A DNA stretch of 64,000 nt from contig CAOLHI010001654.1 of NCBI GenBank assembly GCA_948474755.1, positions 682,001 to 746,000 on the forward strand, written 5' to 3'. This document shows, piece after piece, positions 10,010-22,807 of this stretch. The DNA is from Ctenosaura bakeri (Eukaryota; Chordata; Lepidosauria; Squamata; Iguanidae). The position numbers and the translations under genes were made by a program. The stretch's first letter is position 1, and every line of letters starts with the position of its first letter. The notes under the pieces were generated by a model. That model saw only the letters and a program-made list of their open reading frames with translations. It searched no databases and was not told the DNA's origin.

Positions 10010-12401
10010 GGGAGGTTCTTTCTATTCATAATGTCTCTCCCCTTTGAAAATAGACTGACAGTGACACTAAGACAAACTTATCATGGGGCTTTTCTTGACA
10101 AGTTTTCTTGCCTTTGCTTTCTCTGAGGCTGAGAGGATATGACTTGTCTGAGATCATGTCCACTGTCAATATGCAAGTTTCTACCAGTTGGGGCTTACAC
10201 GCATATAACCTGGAGGTAAATGCCATATTACTACTACTACCGTTATAAAATATGCAGTTATTCTTTCCTTAATACAACTATGGGGAGACCCTATTCACCT
10301 AGAAAATGAAAGGGAAAGTTTTCTGTTTAGGGATAGGTGACAGTTGTATAGACTTTGCATGTTAATGTAAGATTAGTCAATAAACACTTTCTAGAACTGA
10401 AGATTTGTGTGCAATTTCCAGGTAGAAATCTTGTCAATTACCACACACACACACACACACAGTTCAAACATTCACATATATTTGGGCAATGCATAAAGAA
10501 AAACGCATGTATTTTAAACTGTGCCCAGACTTGATTCAGTCAGTTAATACATGCATAGAGAAATGCCCCAAAATGTGCTTTAAAAAAATGTAAGCATGAG
10601 CTCACAATCTGGTGCAGAAGCAGAGCTGAATAAACCTAAGAGTGAAAAAGTGAGAATTTTAGTGAGATCAAGATGGATAAAATTGCCCATTTCTGGCTGC
10701 GTCATATTGTTTTGAAGCAAACAAAAAGGAGGAAAATGGTAAGAGACCATAACTAACGTAAGTCTGGAAGATCCTACTTTATTTATCACATTGCTCTCAT
10801 TTTGTTTTTTGTGCATTGGCTTTCCGTTGGTTTGAAGATGCAATCCAAAGAGTTTTCCTTTTTTTCTGCAAAGCACTTCATTGGGCCTCAGTATATCTAT
10901 TGGACAATCTCTTTCCATACAATCTTGCCTGTCCTTTGCTGGTGCTGGAGTTCCCTATTACAGTTTCATCATTTTCAGCCCCATGGCTTGTTTGTATGTA
11001 AAACTGGCTCTTTTCCAGTGCCCAGAGGATGGAAAATCTCCCTGGAGAGGTGTGAATGAAAGCTTTAGCCATGCTTTCAGTGTAGTTTAATACTTTATCT
11101 CTGATTTTTAATTTGTTCTTGCTCTGACCCTTGCTCTGATACCATTGTTAGTAATTTAAGATTGCTTTTTTATTGTTTCATTTATCTTGGTTTCAATAAT
11201 TAATGTTTAATTAAATATATGAAATGTTGTCAATAAATCTCAAATTGCTGGGAAATTATTTAGCTGGAAATACTTCCAAAGAATTAGAATAATCTTGTAA
11301 TTGGTACTGCACCACTAGGAGGCAGTACTGCTCCAGAAATCATGAACATTTTTACACACTCTTTCTATATTATTAGTCTTCAGGAATGATACCATGAAAA
11401 TTATTCAGGAAAGTGGCTGAAAGAGGTCCGCGGTCTTAAAGGTTTGAAATTACACTCTGAGTATTCTGCTTTCATATCCTCTTATAAGTTTCTTGTCCTC
11501 AATAATGTCAGATAATCAACAAGACTGGGAGCTACTGATGAGAATACTGGAATTCTTTTTATTTTGGTGTTTAAAATGTTACAGCTATGGTGGAGGTGAA
11601 AAAGAAAAAAGCAAGATTCAAAAACTAATAGCTTGAAGCACCCCCAAAAAATCCTTGTAGAGGTCATCTGTTATAAGGCTGGGAGTGAGAACAGCATTTT
11701 AAAATGTCTCTTGCTTCAGATTTTCTTTTGAAGAAAAATAGGTATCTGTTTGAATAACACAAATCTTACTTTCCTGTGAATAATAATTTCTATCAGCTCT
11801 CAGTCTTGTGAGTTTAGACCAAGGACGATACTGAAATCCAATAATCCCAAATGAAATTAAAACAGTTAATCCAACTTTGTATTCTCTATCAAATACATTT
11901 GGATTTGCTTTCTTTCTAGGCATTTGACGGTGGCACAGTGGTTAAATGCTTTCTTTCAAACATTTACTAGATATAAGTGTGAAGAAGTATCCTATGTACT
12001 TCACACCCCCTTTTTCTTTTCAAATTATGCCACTGCTAATTCTGTGCTACCTTTTGAGAATGGTAAGAAGCCAACCTGCTTGTTATCCACTCAAAAGCTG
12101 TATCTAACAGGAGCAGGGATTTCCTTTAGAGAGACAATCCATTCATGAATTCCCTTCTCTTGACCACTACTGTACTATCATCCATCAGCTGTTCATGTTG
12201 AGATGTCAGGGAGTGGTGGGCTGCACATAGATGGCCCTATTTCATTCATTCTGCTCCATGTTCCAGAGATGAGAAAAGGGACATTCCAGTGCATGACGAT
12301 GTGGTTTCACGAAAGTTCAGTAATCAACAAAACAGAGGGCTGGCATGTAGTGGAAAATCGTGCGTCAGGAAGTATAGCAGTAACACTATCGAGGCTTCAA
12401 A
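10010..12401. other. Intergenic sequence, no gene seen
   Basis: AT-rich intergenic DNA with a (CA)n run at 10441-10461. Short frames at 10580-11090 on both strands have no recognisable domain or splice context. No RNA gene seen. Confidence 0.45.
10441..10461. repeat. (CA)n microsatellite
   Basis: About ten CA units. Confidence 0.9.
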
Positions 12402-12930
12402 TCTACTATATAAAAGTCAAAGTTTATGAATGAGTTTGTCTGTTTGTCTGTATCAGGCAGGCGAAGACCTCATATGATTGGCTGTATGAGGACAAGATGT
12501 CATATGATTGGCTGGCTGTGAAGATTCTGTGGAATCCTGGGGTTGGCAGTTCAGGGAGGGGCCTTTAGAATTCTCAGCCAGAGAGCTCAGGCCGGTTGCT
12601 ATGGAGACAAAGCCTGTCAGCAAGAAAAGGGCAATGTAATTCCCTCAGAAACCCAACATCTATATGTTAATAACTCTGAATACAGATTGGATTGGGGAAT
12701 ATAGGGATAACGCATAGGTACTGGAGTGGGCTGGTTGCTATCGAGACAAGGCCTAACAGCAAGAAGGAGGACAATGTACTTCCTCAGGACCCCAAACTGT
12801 CTAAGTACATAACTCTGAATACAGATTGCATTGGGAAATATCAGGAACAGTTACAGATACTGGAGAAGACAGTTTGCTATGCTCTTAAGAGGAAAATAAA
12901 ATCCTGGGCAATGCCAAGTAAATGCGCTAG
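12402..12930 (+). mobile_element. Non-autonomous Helitron
   Basis: The 5' end is TCTACTATATAAAAGTCAAA and the 3' end is AAATGCGCTAG, preceded by the hairpin CTGGGCA-A-TGCCAAG (12904-12918, one mismatch). The element sits between A12401 and T12931, the expected A/T insertion site, with no target duplication. These are the canonical Helitron termini (TC...CTAG with a 3' hairpin). The interior has two roughly 137-bp tandem copies (about 12592-12728 and 12730-12868) and a segment at 12522-12590 that resembles the interior of the palindromic MITE at 25403-25604. No Rep/helicase coding. Confidence 0.85.
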
Positions 12931-13301
12931 TGTGCTATAAACATAGTGGGACCTCAACAATATATTATGGTCCATACATTAGTGCACCTGCAACATGACA
13001 TTTCACTCTAGATTATATTTTAGAAATGCAATTTATACAAAATTAAGGGATGCTCTCCTGCAATTATTTTATATGCAATCCATTTAAGAACTTCATCTCT
13101 GCTCAATATCATATTACCCAAACACTCTTTATTATGCCACAATAAAAATGTTTTGCACCTTCAGGTGTTACGTATCTTGCAATTCAATTGTAAAATGCAA
13201 AAATGTCAGGGGAGCATTCTATATTTAGTATTCCATGACAGCATGCTCCCTAGCATCCTGGTGCAGGTGGGGGAGAGGGTTACCTTGGAGGCACTTTCTT
13301 A

Positions 13302-13444
13302 GGCCATTTCTGCACTAGAGTGTTATAGCACTATGATTCCACTTTCAACATCCTATGGAATCCTGGGGTTTGCAGTTTCGGAAGGGGCCTCCTGATGTTG
13401 AAAGTGGAATCATAGTGCTATAACACTCTAGTGTGGAAATGGCC
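13302..13444. mobile_element. Palindromic MITE with TTA duplication
   Basis: The left arm begins GGCCATTTCTGCACTAGAGT and the right arm ends CACTCTAGTGTGGAAATGGCC less one base. The arms pair over about 50 bp. The centre is shortened relative to the 180-bp form: the right arm lacks the GGAATCCTGGGGTTTGCAGT block. A perfect 3-bp duplication TTA flanks it (13299-13301 and 13445-13447). Confidence 0.9.
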
Positions 13445-13447
13445 TTA

Positions 13448-14479
13448 GTCTCTTTTCCCCCAGGGGTAAAAACAATTTTTTGCATTTTTTCCATTTTCTT
13501 CTCCAGTATGCCTATAGGACGTGTGGAGGGCACTTCCACCATGGAGGACTCTCAGGGTTTAAAAAAATGTGAAACTTTTCAAAAAATGTTTTTGCCCCCA
13601 AATGCTCTCTACCAGGTGGGTGGGGGTAGGTTTCAGGAAGGGAAGTCCTCAAGTCCTTTACTGAAGAAAAGGCCTCTCCTGGGCCTAAAATGGTACAGGA
13701 AGGTTTCAAAACATGGTGAAAATACCACCATGTTCCCATAAAGTGTATTTGGGAAGTACTGGGAGGCAAAAAAAATGTTCAAGTTCTAAATAGGTGTCTG
13801 ATTTAGAGTACTGGGCAAAACACAGCCAAGAAAGACAGAGGTACTCTGTTAAAAGGGAGGATAGCGAACAGGAATGCAACATGGGCTGGACATCTACACT
13901 CCTGCTAAGGACTCAGATTTGCAGTTTCTTTGATTCACTCCTGAACAGAGATGCCTAGATTTTGGTGCTGAGCAAGAGTGCATTTCGTACCATTAAGGCT
14001 AGTGTACCAGTTTCACCTCTTCGTGGAGCTGTCTGACTTGGTCAGTGACATATTTCTTTTACATCCCATTTATATCGTGATGTGGAGCTGCCTTTGAAAA
14101 ATACTCAGAAATTTCAGCTAACCTAGAATATTGTAGCCAGATTGTAGGGAGCACATAACTTCCTTTTTACTTTCCTACCTACTATTCTTACTTCTAAGGA
14201 GAAATAATTCAAAGTACTGGCCATTTAGTTATTTATATCTTGCTTTTCTGCCATATGCCACCCAAAGCAGCACTCATAGTACAATAAAACAAAATAGCTA
14301 AAACATATTAGAATATATTGCATATTCAGAAACAGCATATTTGTTGTACTCCCCAGCCAGTCAAAAGCTAAAGGTTTAAATAAAGTGTTTGCCTATTGCT
14401 GAAAAGAAAGCAGGGAGGGGGCCAACCAAATCTGTCTCAGAAGAGAGCTTCATAGCTTGGGAGCAGCCACTGAGAAGGC
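13448..14479. other. Intergenic sequence, no gene seen
   Basis: No gene recognised. The frames at 13433-13769 overlap the end of a MITE and have no known motif. A repeat-like stretch (cttgcttttctgccatatgc) begins near 14240. Confidence 0.45.
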
Positions 14480-14860
14480 TCTCCTCTAAGTTTTTACCAG
14501 ATGTACCTGCAATGAAGGTGGACCCAAAGAAAGGCCTTCCCAAAGACCTCAAAACTTAGGCCAGCTCATATAGACAGTCTTTAGTCATTTAGATCATCTT
14601 AAAATGGGTGGACTCCTGTAAGAGAATGCAGTCCTTCCAATAGCCAATAGCTTTCCAATAGCCTGGTTTGAAGTCTTGTCCAGTACAGAGGTGGTAATGA
14701 TCTATAAATCCCCATATAGCATAGGTCCCCATGCTATATGGGGCTTTATAGGTCATTACCATCACTGTGAATTATGACTTGTGATGCTGCAGAAGACTTC
14801 AAGGCCTTTGGAAGGACTGCATTTTTCTACAAGGGCCTGACCATTTTAAGATTCCAGGAA
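14480..14860. repeat. Unclassified interspersed repeat containing a large imperfect palindrome
   Basis: The left part (gagcagccactgagaaggct) and the motif GGGCTTTATAGGTCATTACC are typical of a dispersed squamate repeat; a related copy appears near 20850-20930. The segment 14598-14850 folds on itself: CTTAAAATGGGTGGACTCCT pairs with the region ending CCTGACCATTTTAAG, and an inner 30-bp arm pair (about 14699-14728 with 14737-14766, two mismatches) surrounds the loop AGGTCCCC. Confidence 0.5.
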
Positions 14861-14973
14861 AAGGTAATTGACAAGTTAGCTCTATCTCTGCTGCTCTTTC
14901 ATTGGCAGGCAAAGACAGTTCTCTTTGGACAAGTCTGAGGTTGACCTGATTTATTTCTTTGTAGTTTTTTTAT

Positions 14974-15190
14974 CATGGTGCAGTGGTTGAGTGTTGGACA
15001 AAGATACTGGAAGACCAAGGTTCAAATACCCTCTCAGCCATGGGAACCCACTCGGTGACCTTGGACAAATCACACTCTCTTGGCTTCAAAAGAAGGCAAG
15101 GGCAAACCTCCTCTGAACAAATTCTGCTAAGACAATGCCATGGTAGGGTTGCCTTAAGTCAGAAATGACTTGAAGGCACACAACAACAAG
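14974..15190 (+). mobile_element. tRNA-derived SINE, near full length
   Basis: A-box-like CATGGTGCAGTGGTTGAGTG, B-box-like GGTTCAAATACC, the CCTTGGACAAATCACACTCT body and the tail AAATGACTTGAAGGCACACA followed by ACAACAAG. Confidence 0.85.
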
Positions 15191-15405
15191 AATGTTAAAT
15201 GTGTTTTTGGTTTAATTATAATTTTGTATTGAATCTGTATTTTTTCTCTTAGTCAGCTTAGAAACTATTTCTGGTTTAAAGACGGGAAAATGAAAGAATG
15301 AATGGAATTGTCTAATGACACAGCAGAAGTCTTAACAAGAATAAACCTACATTTAAAGGACAAGGAGGTAACAGATGTGAAGGGAGCTCAGTGAGGCAAG
15401 AAATA

Positions 15406-15818
15406 GGCCCTTTTCGCACCTTACCTTTTCGTGTCGCTGAGGTACGGGGATCGCACAAGTAGCCTCTTGTGAGAGGCTCTCATATCCCTGCTGCTTCAGC
15501 TCTGCAGCTGCTGCCTGCTAGTGAACAGGCAGCATGAGGGCTCCTCCTCTTCCTTCCACAGTGCAGCCTGGGATGCGGGAAGTGCGAGCGCCGCGGCTCC
15601 GGAGACTCTGCACACATGGTAAGTGTGCGCGGGGCCCTGGAGCAATGCGCGATTGCACACCATTTTCAGCTAGAAGCCGAAAATGAAATAGCGCACGATC
15701 AGCACCTGCAGGCCCCGGCAGCATCATGCAATTCTGAGGATGTCATGTGGACGGCTCCTCACAATTGCACAATGCTCCAGAGGCCCTTTCACATGGTGAA
15801 TGCCATGCGAAAAGGGCC
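15406..15818. mobile_element. 413-bp MITE, GGCCCTTTTCGCA ends, ATA duplication
   Basis: Ends GGCCCTTTTCGCA and TGCGAAAAGGGCC are exact inverted repeats, and ATA flanks both sides (15403-15405 and 15819-15821). The interior is GC- and CpG-rich compared with its surroundings. Short open frames inside it have no recognisable similarity. End sequence and 3-bp duplication link it to the palindromic family at 23221 and the element at 49671. Confidence 0.85.
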
Positions 15819-15821
15819 ATA

Positions 15822-18800
15822 GATATGCACAGAGCCTGTGCTAGGCACACCTCCTTCTTTTCTTCTGCTACCATCTCTGGTCAGAATATTTCCCAGGTTT
15901 TAAGTACTGCAATAATCTTCAAAATTTGTTTTTAAAATACGATGACTAGAGAGATAAAATGGGTGCATACACTCAGGGCTGTAGGACCCTAAAATACCAC
16001 TTCCAGCCTCCTCCAATAAAGAACAGTAATGGAAACATGCTATTTGGAGCACGCTTCCCCTCTCCCCCATTCACTCCCTGTATTAACTTAGGCATTGAAG
16101 GAAAAGGTCTATGGAGAGAAAAAAGAGTGTGTGTACATATTTGTGGAGGAGGAAAACGAAACACAGGAATAGCACCATTACAGTTTATCACTATGTTTCT
16201 TGAACCTAAAATGAAATAAAAATAAATAAATATAATAAAAGAGGCATTGTAAGGAAGAAATAGAAGGAGTCCATGTAAAGATTCCAGAACATCTCATGAG
16301 AGATGTGTGAAGGTTGGAAACACATCTAATGTCACAACCCAAGTGCCAAAACATGGTTTCTACTAAAGTTTTCTGAAAAGTCAGGAGAACATTAGAAAGG
16401 GAAGCTTTGAGAAATAAAATTAAATGATGTAATATAAATCTGCACAAACCACCAGTCTGATTAGCCCATTAGCAGTGCAAGTATCCATAAACTAACCTGG
16501 ATGAAAGGACACGTTCTTAAGAGAGTTGTAAAAGGAAAAAAATTGTTGAAATAACCCAAATACTTTCTTTTATAGTGACTTGTCGGATGAATTTAGGAAA
16601 GCCCAAGAGACTTGTGAATTTTTTGTGTATTTAACAATCTAAACTAAGTCCAATATCACACAACTGATGAAGCGTAATTATGGAGTAAGACTTTCCTTTC
16701 CTCTTGAGGCAGCCACATTCTCTACCCTCTAACAAGAAGGTTCTCTAATTATAGTCTGGAAATATTTTATGCTTCACAAACTGGTTGTTTAGGCATTTTC
16801 CTTTAGCTCAAACACTTTAGTAAGATTCAGAGGCCTGTACTTTTAAAATGCAAACACATTTCAACCCTTTTGTCTGTGTGTACATAAGTTAATGCAATCA
16901 TCAAAAATGATTAAATGGAATCAAGGAAATATACAAGATTCATTGCAATAAAAATGTTCATGGAGACTTTTTCCTTTGTGGCATTAAGTCTCATCTAAAC
17001 ATTTTAAGTTCTATAGTAAGTTTTATAATGCAGCAGTGGAATTTATTTATACCAATAAAGGTGCTAGGCTAGCCATTCCAAAAATTTTGTTTCTTTAATT
17101 GTTTTATCATCCAACAGCAAAAGCTCAGAATAGTTGTATTGGGCAAATTTTCCTTTATCTTTCCAGACTGCATGACCTGGTGCTATTTTGAAGATAGTTA
17201 ATCAGAGCAATTCATTTCCCAGCAGAAAAAAAAACACAGCTTCAGTGACTCATCTGAAAGTCCCAGCACTATTCAGGAGACATGAAAAATACATGGAATA
17301 AAAAAAAGGAGAATACATTTCAATCACTAGTAATACATGTCATACACTATTCCATGTATTACTAGTGACTGAAATGTACTCTTTTGATTTATTTTCTCTG
17401 AGAGAAAATAAGTCATTCGTGTCATCATTAGTTATTTCTTATTTATGGTCTCTATCAAAGTTGTATTGCAGACTAGCAGGAGTATCTGGCTTGGCATATT
17501 TTAGAATAGCCCTTATTCTATATAATACATGAGAAGTTTCCAGCAGTGTCAAGGAGCTGTCAAAATTGGGTATTATGTTTTTGTCCAATATAAGTGAAGC
17601 CATGGGCTGCAGGATCCTTAGGCATGTCGCTTGCCTTCACTTGGCATGTTTTTCACAGCAAGTATAACTGCTGATTTAGAGTAGATGATTTTGTCCATAT
17701 CCCTAAAGGTGCTCCTTTCCATCTGATAGACTGGTAGTGGGTGCCAGATATTAACACTGAACCAATTCTAATTAATGGATCAGAACCACAATCCAACAGG
17801 CTTGAATCCAAGCCTGTTGGATTGTAGAATATGGGCCAGAAGTGGAAACAGTGTATCTCTTTAGATGCAGCTGGACTGCAGCCCCGGTCAGCACAACCAA
17901 TGTGAGGGAAGTTCAGCAACCTCTGGAGGACTGCATTGTGCCCACCTGTATGCAGTTTTTTTCTCCTCTCCAACAAGGTTTCTGGCTCCAGCCATTTCTA
18001 CTCTGGTTCCTTTCTTATGACTCCAGCCCTGGTCACACCCTTTCTACACTCCGTGGTTTCAGCTTGATCCCTACTTTCAATAGGAATTTGATTTGCCTGG
18101 TGACTGAACTTGATACTGTAGGCTATAGGCAAGATTTAAACCAATTAAAATTAATTAATCTGTTTGAAAGACAAAACAACCCTGAGGTGCACTCTGTTAG
18201 GCTCCCCACGTATTCATGCCAAGTTTCAGATGTCTGCACTTGACACACTATGGCTTGTGCACATGTATGCCTGCGCACAGATACACAGTTGTGAACTAAA
18301 ATCCTTATGAAAGAGTTCTTTCAGACACATTCTTTATTCGGTAACTCAAGCCACTGTCAGACCATTGTTTATGGTTATCTCTACTAGATTCTGAATCATA
18401 CATAATTCTTCAGTACATCTCTGATGACTTTCCATGTCCTTTTCTCTTTCAATTTCCAAAAAATGGAGACACAACAATTTATAAGCTCCATTTTGTCCAA
18501 GAACTCTTTCCTTTGTTTTCCCAATGCTTCTTTGATTGAAGAGCCTCCTGATATCATGAATAAATATGAGACTGAACAATGCTTAGACTAGTTTCCCATG
18601 TGAACAATCCTCAGAAGGTCTGGTTAATATTTGATTTAATTTCCTTTTATGAGAGTTTATCAGAAATTTGTTTTTCTTATATACTCTGAGCAGTCTCCAG
18701 GTAGCTGACATGGACACAAGACATCCTACTGAGGAGAGCTGGAATGTTTTGTGCACAAAGTTCTTTCTTTCTTTTCTTTCATTTTTTAACAGGTATTTAG

Positions 18801-20582
18801 TACCTGGCAACACTTCTCTGCCTCTTGTGCACTAACAATTGAGGCATTACAAGTTTTGCCTCTGGGGAAATTGTGCTACAGAAACACTTTGATGTTAGTG
18901 TCAGACAAAAGTAATCCTGCTAGCTGAGCTGGCAGAGAAATCATGTGCAGTTTCTGAAATCTGGAAGTGAATATGGAGAGACAAGAGGAATGGCTTCTTT
19001 AAGTAAACGGAAATATAACCACCACACCCTATTTGTCCTGTACTTCTGTCTGTTCTCATTTCACTCCCAGATACTGCTAAGGATTATCTTCTGACCTATA
19101 GCCTCGTTGACCTTTAGTACTGAATTTCCAGAGAGAGTCATCTTAGAATAGTTAAGGCATTTTCACTCAACAAAGATGACAACAGAAAGCACATAGGGAA
19201 ATATTTTGGTGTAACTACATTGAAAGCACTCCTGAGCTGATACTTCTAAGCAACTTTCTCATGGCACTAATCATGGAATATTGTAATCTTGAAAAGGTAC
19301 ACCATCATGAAATTAATCGGGTGCAATGTTATGGGTTAGGTTCAAAGAAACAACTCCAGTGTTTTGCAGAGTAATTGTCCATGCACTATAAAACAGATAA
19401 TACCATGATTACAGCTTATATGTAACTTACAGAATGGATGGACCCATCCCTGGTTTAATTTGAGTATCTAGGCCACATTTCTGCCAAGAGGCTTTGAAAT
19501 ACTGTAGATCTCCCACAACACATCCCACCCTTTTCTCAAAACTGGGACTCAAGCCAGATCCTATCAGTGTTTAAAAACAGATTCAAATAAAATGACAAAT
19601 TTTAATAGTAAGACACAAACAAACTTCCAACACAATAAAAAGCTATATTAAAGGCACACTGATAGAAAAAGCACAGCATCATTGCTAACAGCCCCCCTCA
19701 ACAAACAAAAAACTGTATTTGCCTACCAGTAAAAAGACAACCAGGGATGGGGGAGAGCAGTTCAGCCTCCTTTAAACGAAAATTTGACAGCTTGGACCAA
19801 TAAAAAAGATGTTGGTTTCTCATCTCATTAGACCTGAGGGCTTCTAGCAATTTCTAGTTCTTTCCACTCCCAGCAATTACTTTTACTATTGCTGATTAGA
19901 TGAACTGATGTAATAAGCACCTCCCTTGTCTGCAGCTTGGGTACTCCAAATATAACAAAATGGTCCTTTGCTAATTAGGGTAACTTTCTCAGGCTGGTTC
20001 TTGTGTAGCCATCATGTACATCAAATGTTAGAAAGTTGATGCTGGTCTACCCCACGACTAGATCTTTCTAGCAGATTATGACTAAAGTGTGTAAAATAGG
20101 CTCAGAGTCCTGCCCTGAGACAGGTCCTATGTCTTACTATTGGTATGTATGGCTAGGTTAATTTTGCTGTCTTGTTTTATGCCTGGGTACACAACTCCCA
20201 CCATTACTCTTTTGTTATTCTATATGTTTAAAAATTATTCCCTTTACTTCTGTAAATAAATCTACCTCATTTCACGTTATCTGTATTCTTATGTCTGGCA
20301 GTCTCAGTACTAAATCTTGTTCCTGACTAATTGTTTCACTTGTTGCTATTGGGGGGGGGGGCAGCGCTGGACTCAAGTCTTTGTTGCCTGAGAGCCTAAG
20401 GTATAGTTTGGGTTTATCCTGGCCCAAGCTAAATAAACAGACAAGAATGGTGACAGTCTGCCCTGACAGGTTGGTATTTCTGACCTGGAAATATTTCTTG
20501 GCCCGTGGATGTCCTTCACAAGCAGACAGCAACAAGGATGGACAGATGTCCCCACCAAATATGCTTTTGAGGGTAGTGAAAC
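15822..20582. other. Intergenic sequence, no gene seen
   Basis: AT-rich, largely unique-looking sequence. It holds a strong hairpin at 17309-17381 and a run of about eleven G at 20351-20361. The 133-codon frame at 17842-18243 lacks any recognisable domain or splice evidence. No RNA gene was identified. Confidence 0.45.
17309..17381. repeat. Inverted repeat (hairpin)
   Basis: CACTAGTAATACATG at 17325-17339 is mirrored by CATGTATTACTAGTG at 17353-17367, and the pairing extends outward with few mismatches (GAGAATACATTTCAAT against GACTGAAATGTACTC) around a 13-base loop. It may be a small MITE, but no target duplication is evident. Confidence 0.6.
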
Positions 20583-20790
20583 CATAGAATCATAGAGTTG
20601 GAAGAGACCACAGGAGCTCTCCAGTCCAACCCCCAGCCATGCAGGAACACACATCAAAGCATTCCCAACAGACGGCCATCCAGCTTCTGCTTAAAAACCT
20701 CCAAAGGAGGAGACTCCACCACACTCCGAGGCAGCATATTCCCCTGCCGGATAGCTCTGACCATCAGGAAGTTCTGACCAAGAGAAGCTC
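20583..20790 (-). mobile_element. CR1 LINE 3' fragment
   Basis: On the + strand it reads ATAGAATCATAGAGTTGGAA, gagaccacaggagctc and CCAGTCCAACCCCCAGCCAT, i.e. the reverse complement of the CR1 3' end. The remaining coding part corresponds to the C-terminal block of ORF2. Confidence 0.85.
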
Positions 20791-22799
20791 CTTCACACCC
20801 TGCAAGCATTTTATAGCCTGGACAAGCTCTCTTGGGAAACATTGTTCTTTTAGGGCCTTATAGATCATACCTTGAATCTTCACAGGGCTTTACAGATCAT
20901 AACCACCACTTCAACTTTTGACTAGTAACAGTGAAGCTGTCTTAACAAAGTACATGTTGTAATTTATCTGTAACCTATCCTGCTGAACAGTGAGGCCACT
21001 GAATTTTTAGTATCTTTAAGTCAAAAAGTAGGCCTCCATACAGAATGTTACAGTATAACATGCCCAGTATGTCAGATCAGGTAAAACTAATGCAGGTGTC
21101 ATGATGGGCAGAACAAACATCTCCAGGAACAGGCACAGTTGGCTTGCTAGCTTTAACTGTCCTCTCTCCTAGACACCACCAAAATGTGGATACATGCTCT
21201 TATGACTGAATACAGGAGTATGCACAAGCTGCAAACCTGAGCTCTGACACTGTCTAGTAGAAACTGAATTCCTATTCCTTGATCTACCTTTTGCCTGACC
21301 AGGAGCACTTCAGCGTTCTCTGGATTGAAAGTGGAATAATATGTTGAAAGTGGAATAATAGCACTATAACAGTGTAGTGAGGAAATGGCCCTAGTTGTAA
21401 AAAGGGATTCATGGGAAAGCAGGGGCTAAAATGCATGAAGGCTGTCATCTGTGCTATAGGGCTCTCAGTGATTTGCAGTGCTGTGAAGAGCCCATGGACA
21501 AGTATGGGACATCACCAGTTGTGCACTCATACCTAGCTTTTCTGTAAACCACTACTGTCTGCTCCTTGGATAAACTCTTCAGAGCAGCAGATCATACAAA
21601 AGTACTTTGGGTTTTTGTTGTTGTTGTTTTAGAATGGAAAAAATATATTTTAATGGTGTAATCATATAAAGTGGAGTCAGATGAGTACTCAAAACAGAAC
21701 TGTCTTCTGATTTAGAACATAGCTACTTTCTGAAGTGTCTCATGACAGGCCTTCAATAATGAGTTTATGATACTCAGATAATGAGAAATGCCTTTATACT
21801 GAGTTTGTTGTTCAGCAGGAGCTAACTGTACATTTTTCTGTATTATTCTGGACCTCCTCTTTGGATGTATCTCATCTCTCCCACTGACGAGGGTTTCCTC
21901 TTGTATTTTTGAGGTAACATTCCTACTAATTCTAACGTGCCTTGTGTTCTACCACTAAATGAAATACGTTGATGGGATGGCAGTCTGCCTCCTGCAGAGA
22001 TCTGTGAGGATGATGCATGAAGCGGTGGCGTTCTTGATTGTAAAGGTTCTTCCATTTCTGTCTGGAAACTTTATTAAAGGTGTATGTGGCTTGACCACCT
22101 GAATGACCCCACTGGCAGCTGCCATTTTGCTGTCCAAGGTGACATGAAAGTACTCTGGACTTGACTTTTGGCATATTGGTCAAAAATTGGTCAGAACTGG
22201 CATACCTGCTCATTCCTCCTAAGGTGTATTCAGATGACCACGGCTCATCATGCCACAGCCAAACTTCATTTGCTGATTTTTATGGGGCTTTCAGATAAGC
22301 CTCCCTTGTTTTTCCATTATCATTCACTCTTTCTCCTTACTGTAGGGTATCCATTAAGAGTGCTTCCTGAGAGATGACTCCCATAGCGCTCAATTAAAGG
22401 GCATCAGGCAGCAATTCTCTTTCTTTTCCATAATAGGCTTTTTGTGTGTGGGAAAAGACAAAAGCCAAAAGAAATGATGGGAAAACATGGGTGGAGTACG
22501 AATGGAAGAGAACACTGTCTGCAGCTAATGTACACTTCCACAGATGAGGCAGTGCAGTAGCAAAGCAAAAGCCCCACCGGGGAGAACCAGGAGATGGGCC
22601 TAGCTGCACCCTGCCTTCTGGGCTACCCAGGAGATCCTGCTGCCTGGAAACTGCTGCTCAGGTATCTGAGATGACTGAGGAGAGAAAATGGAAGAAGTAC
22701 TGAGGAGACACGGGGTGGGGTGGGGGGGCTACAAGGTGAAGATGAGGAGCGCTTCCGGACACGCTTTTCGTCTTGCCATCACCCTCCACGTTCCCTATG
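20791..22799. other. Intergenic sequence upstream of CD2AP
   Basis: Contains a repeat-like stretch at 20850-20930 (GGGCTTTACAGATCATAACC) related to the repeat at 14480-14860, and a MITE end at 21324-21390. The overlapping minus-strand frames at 21843-22213 have no recognisable domain. No exon seen. Confidence 0.45.
21324..21390. mobile_element. Fragment of palindromic MITE
   Basis: Two tandem copies of TTGAAAGTGGAATAAT are followed by AGCACTATAACAGTGTAGTG and the terminus GGAAATGGCC. This is one end of the family; the other arm is missing. Confidence 0.75.
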
Positions 22800-22807
22800 T
22801 TTTAAGA

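Noticed and set aside
14974..15060. tRNA-gene-like A and B boxes
   Set aside because: They belong to the dispersed SINE family; there is no complete cloverleaf or 3' terminator arrangement of a functional tRNA gene.
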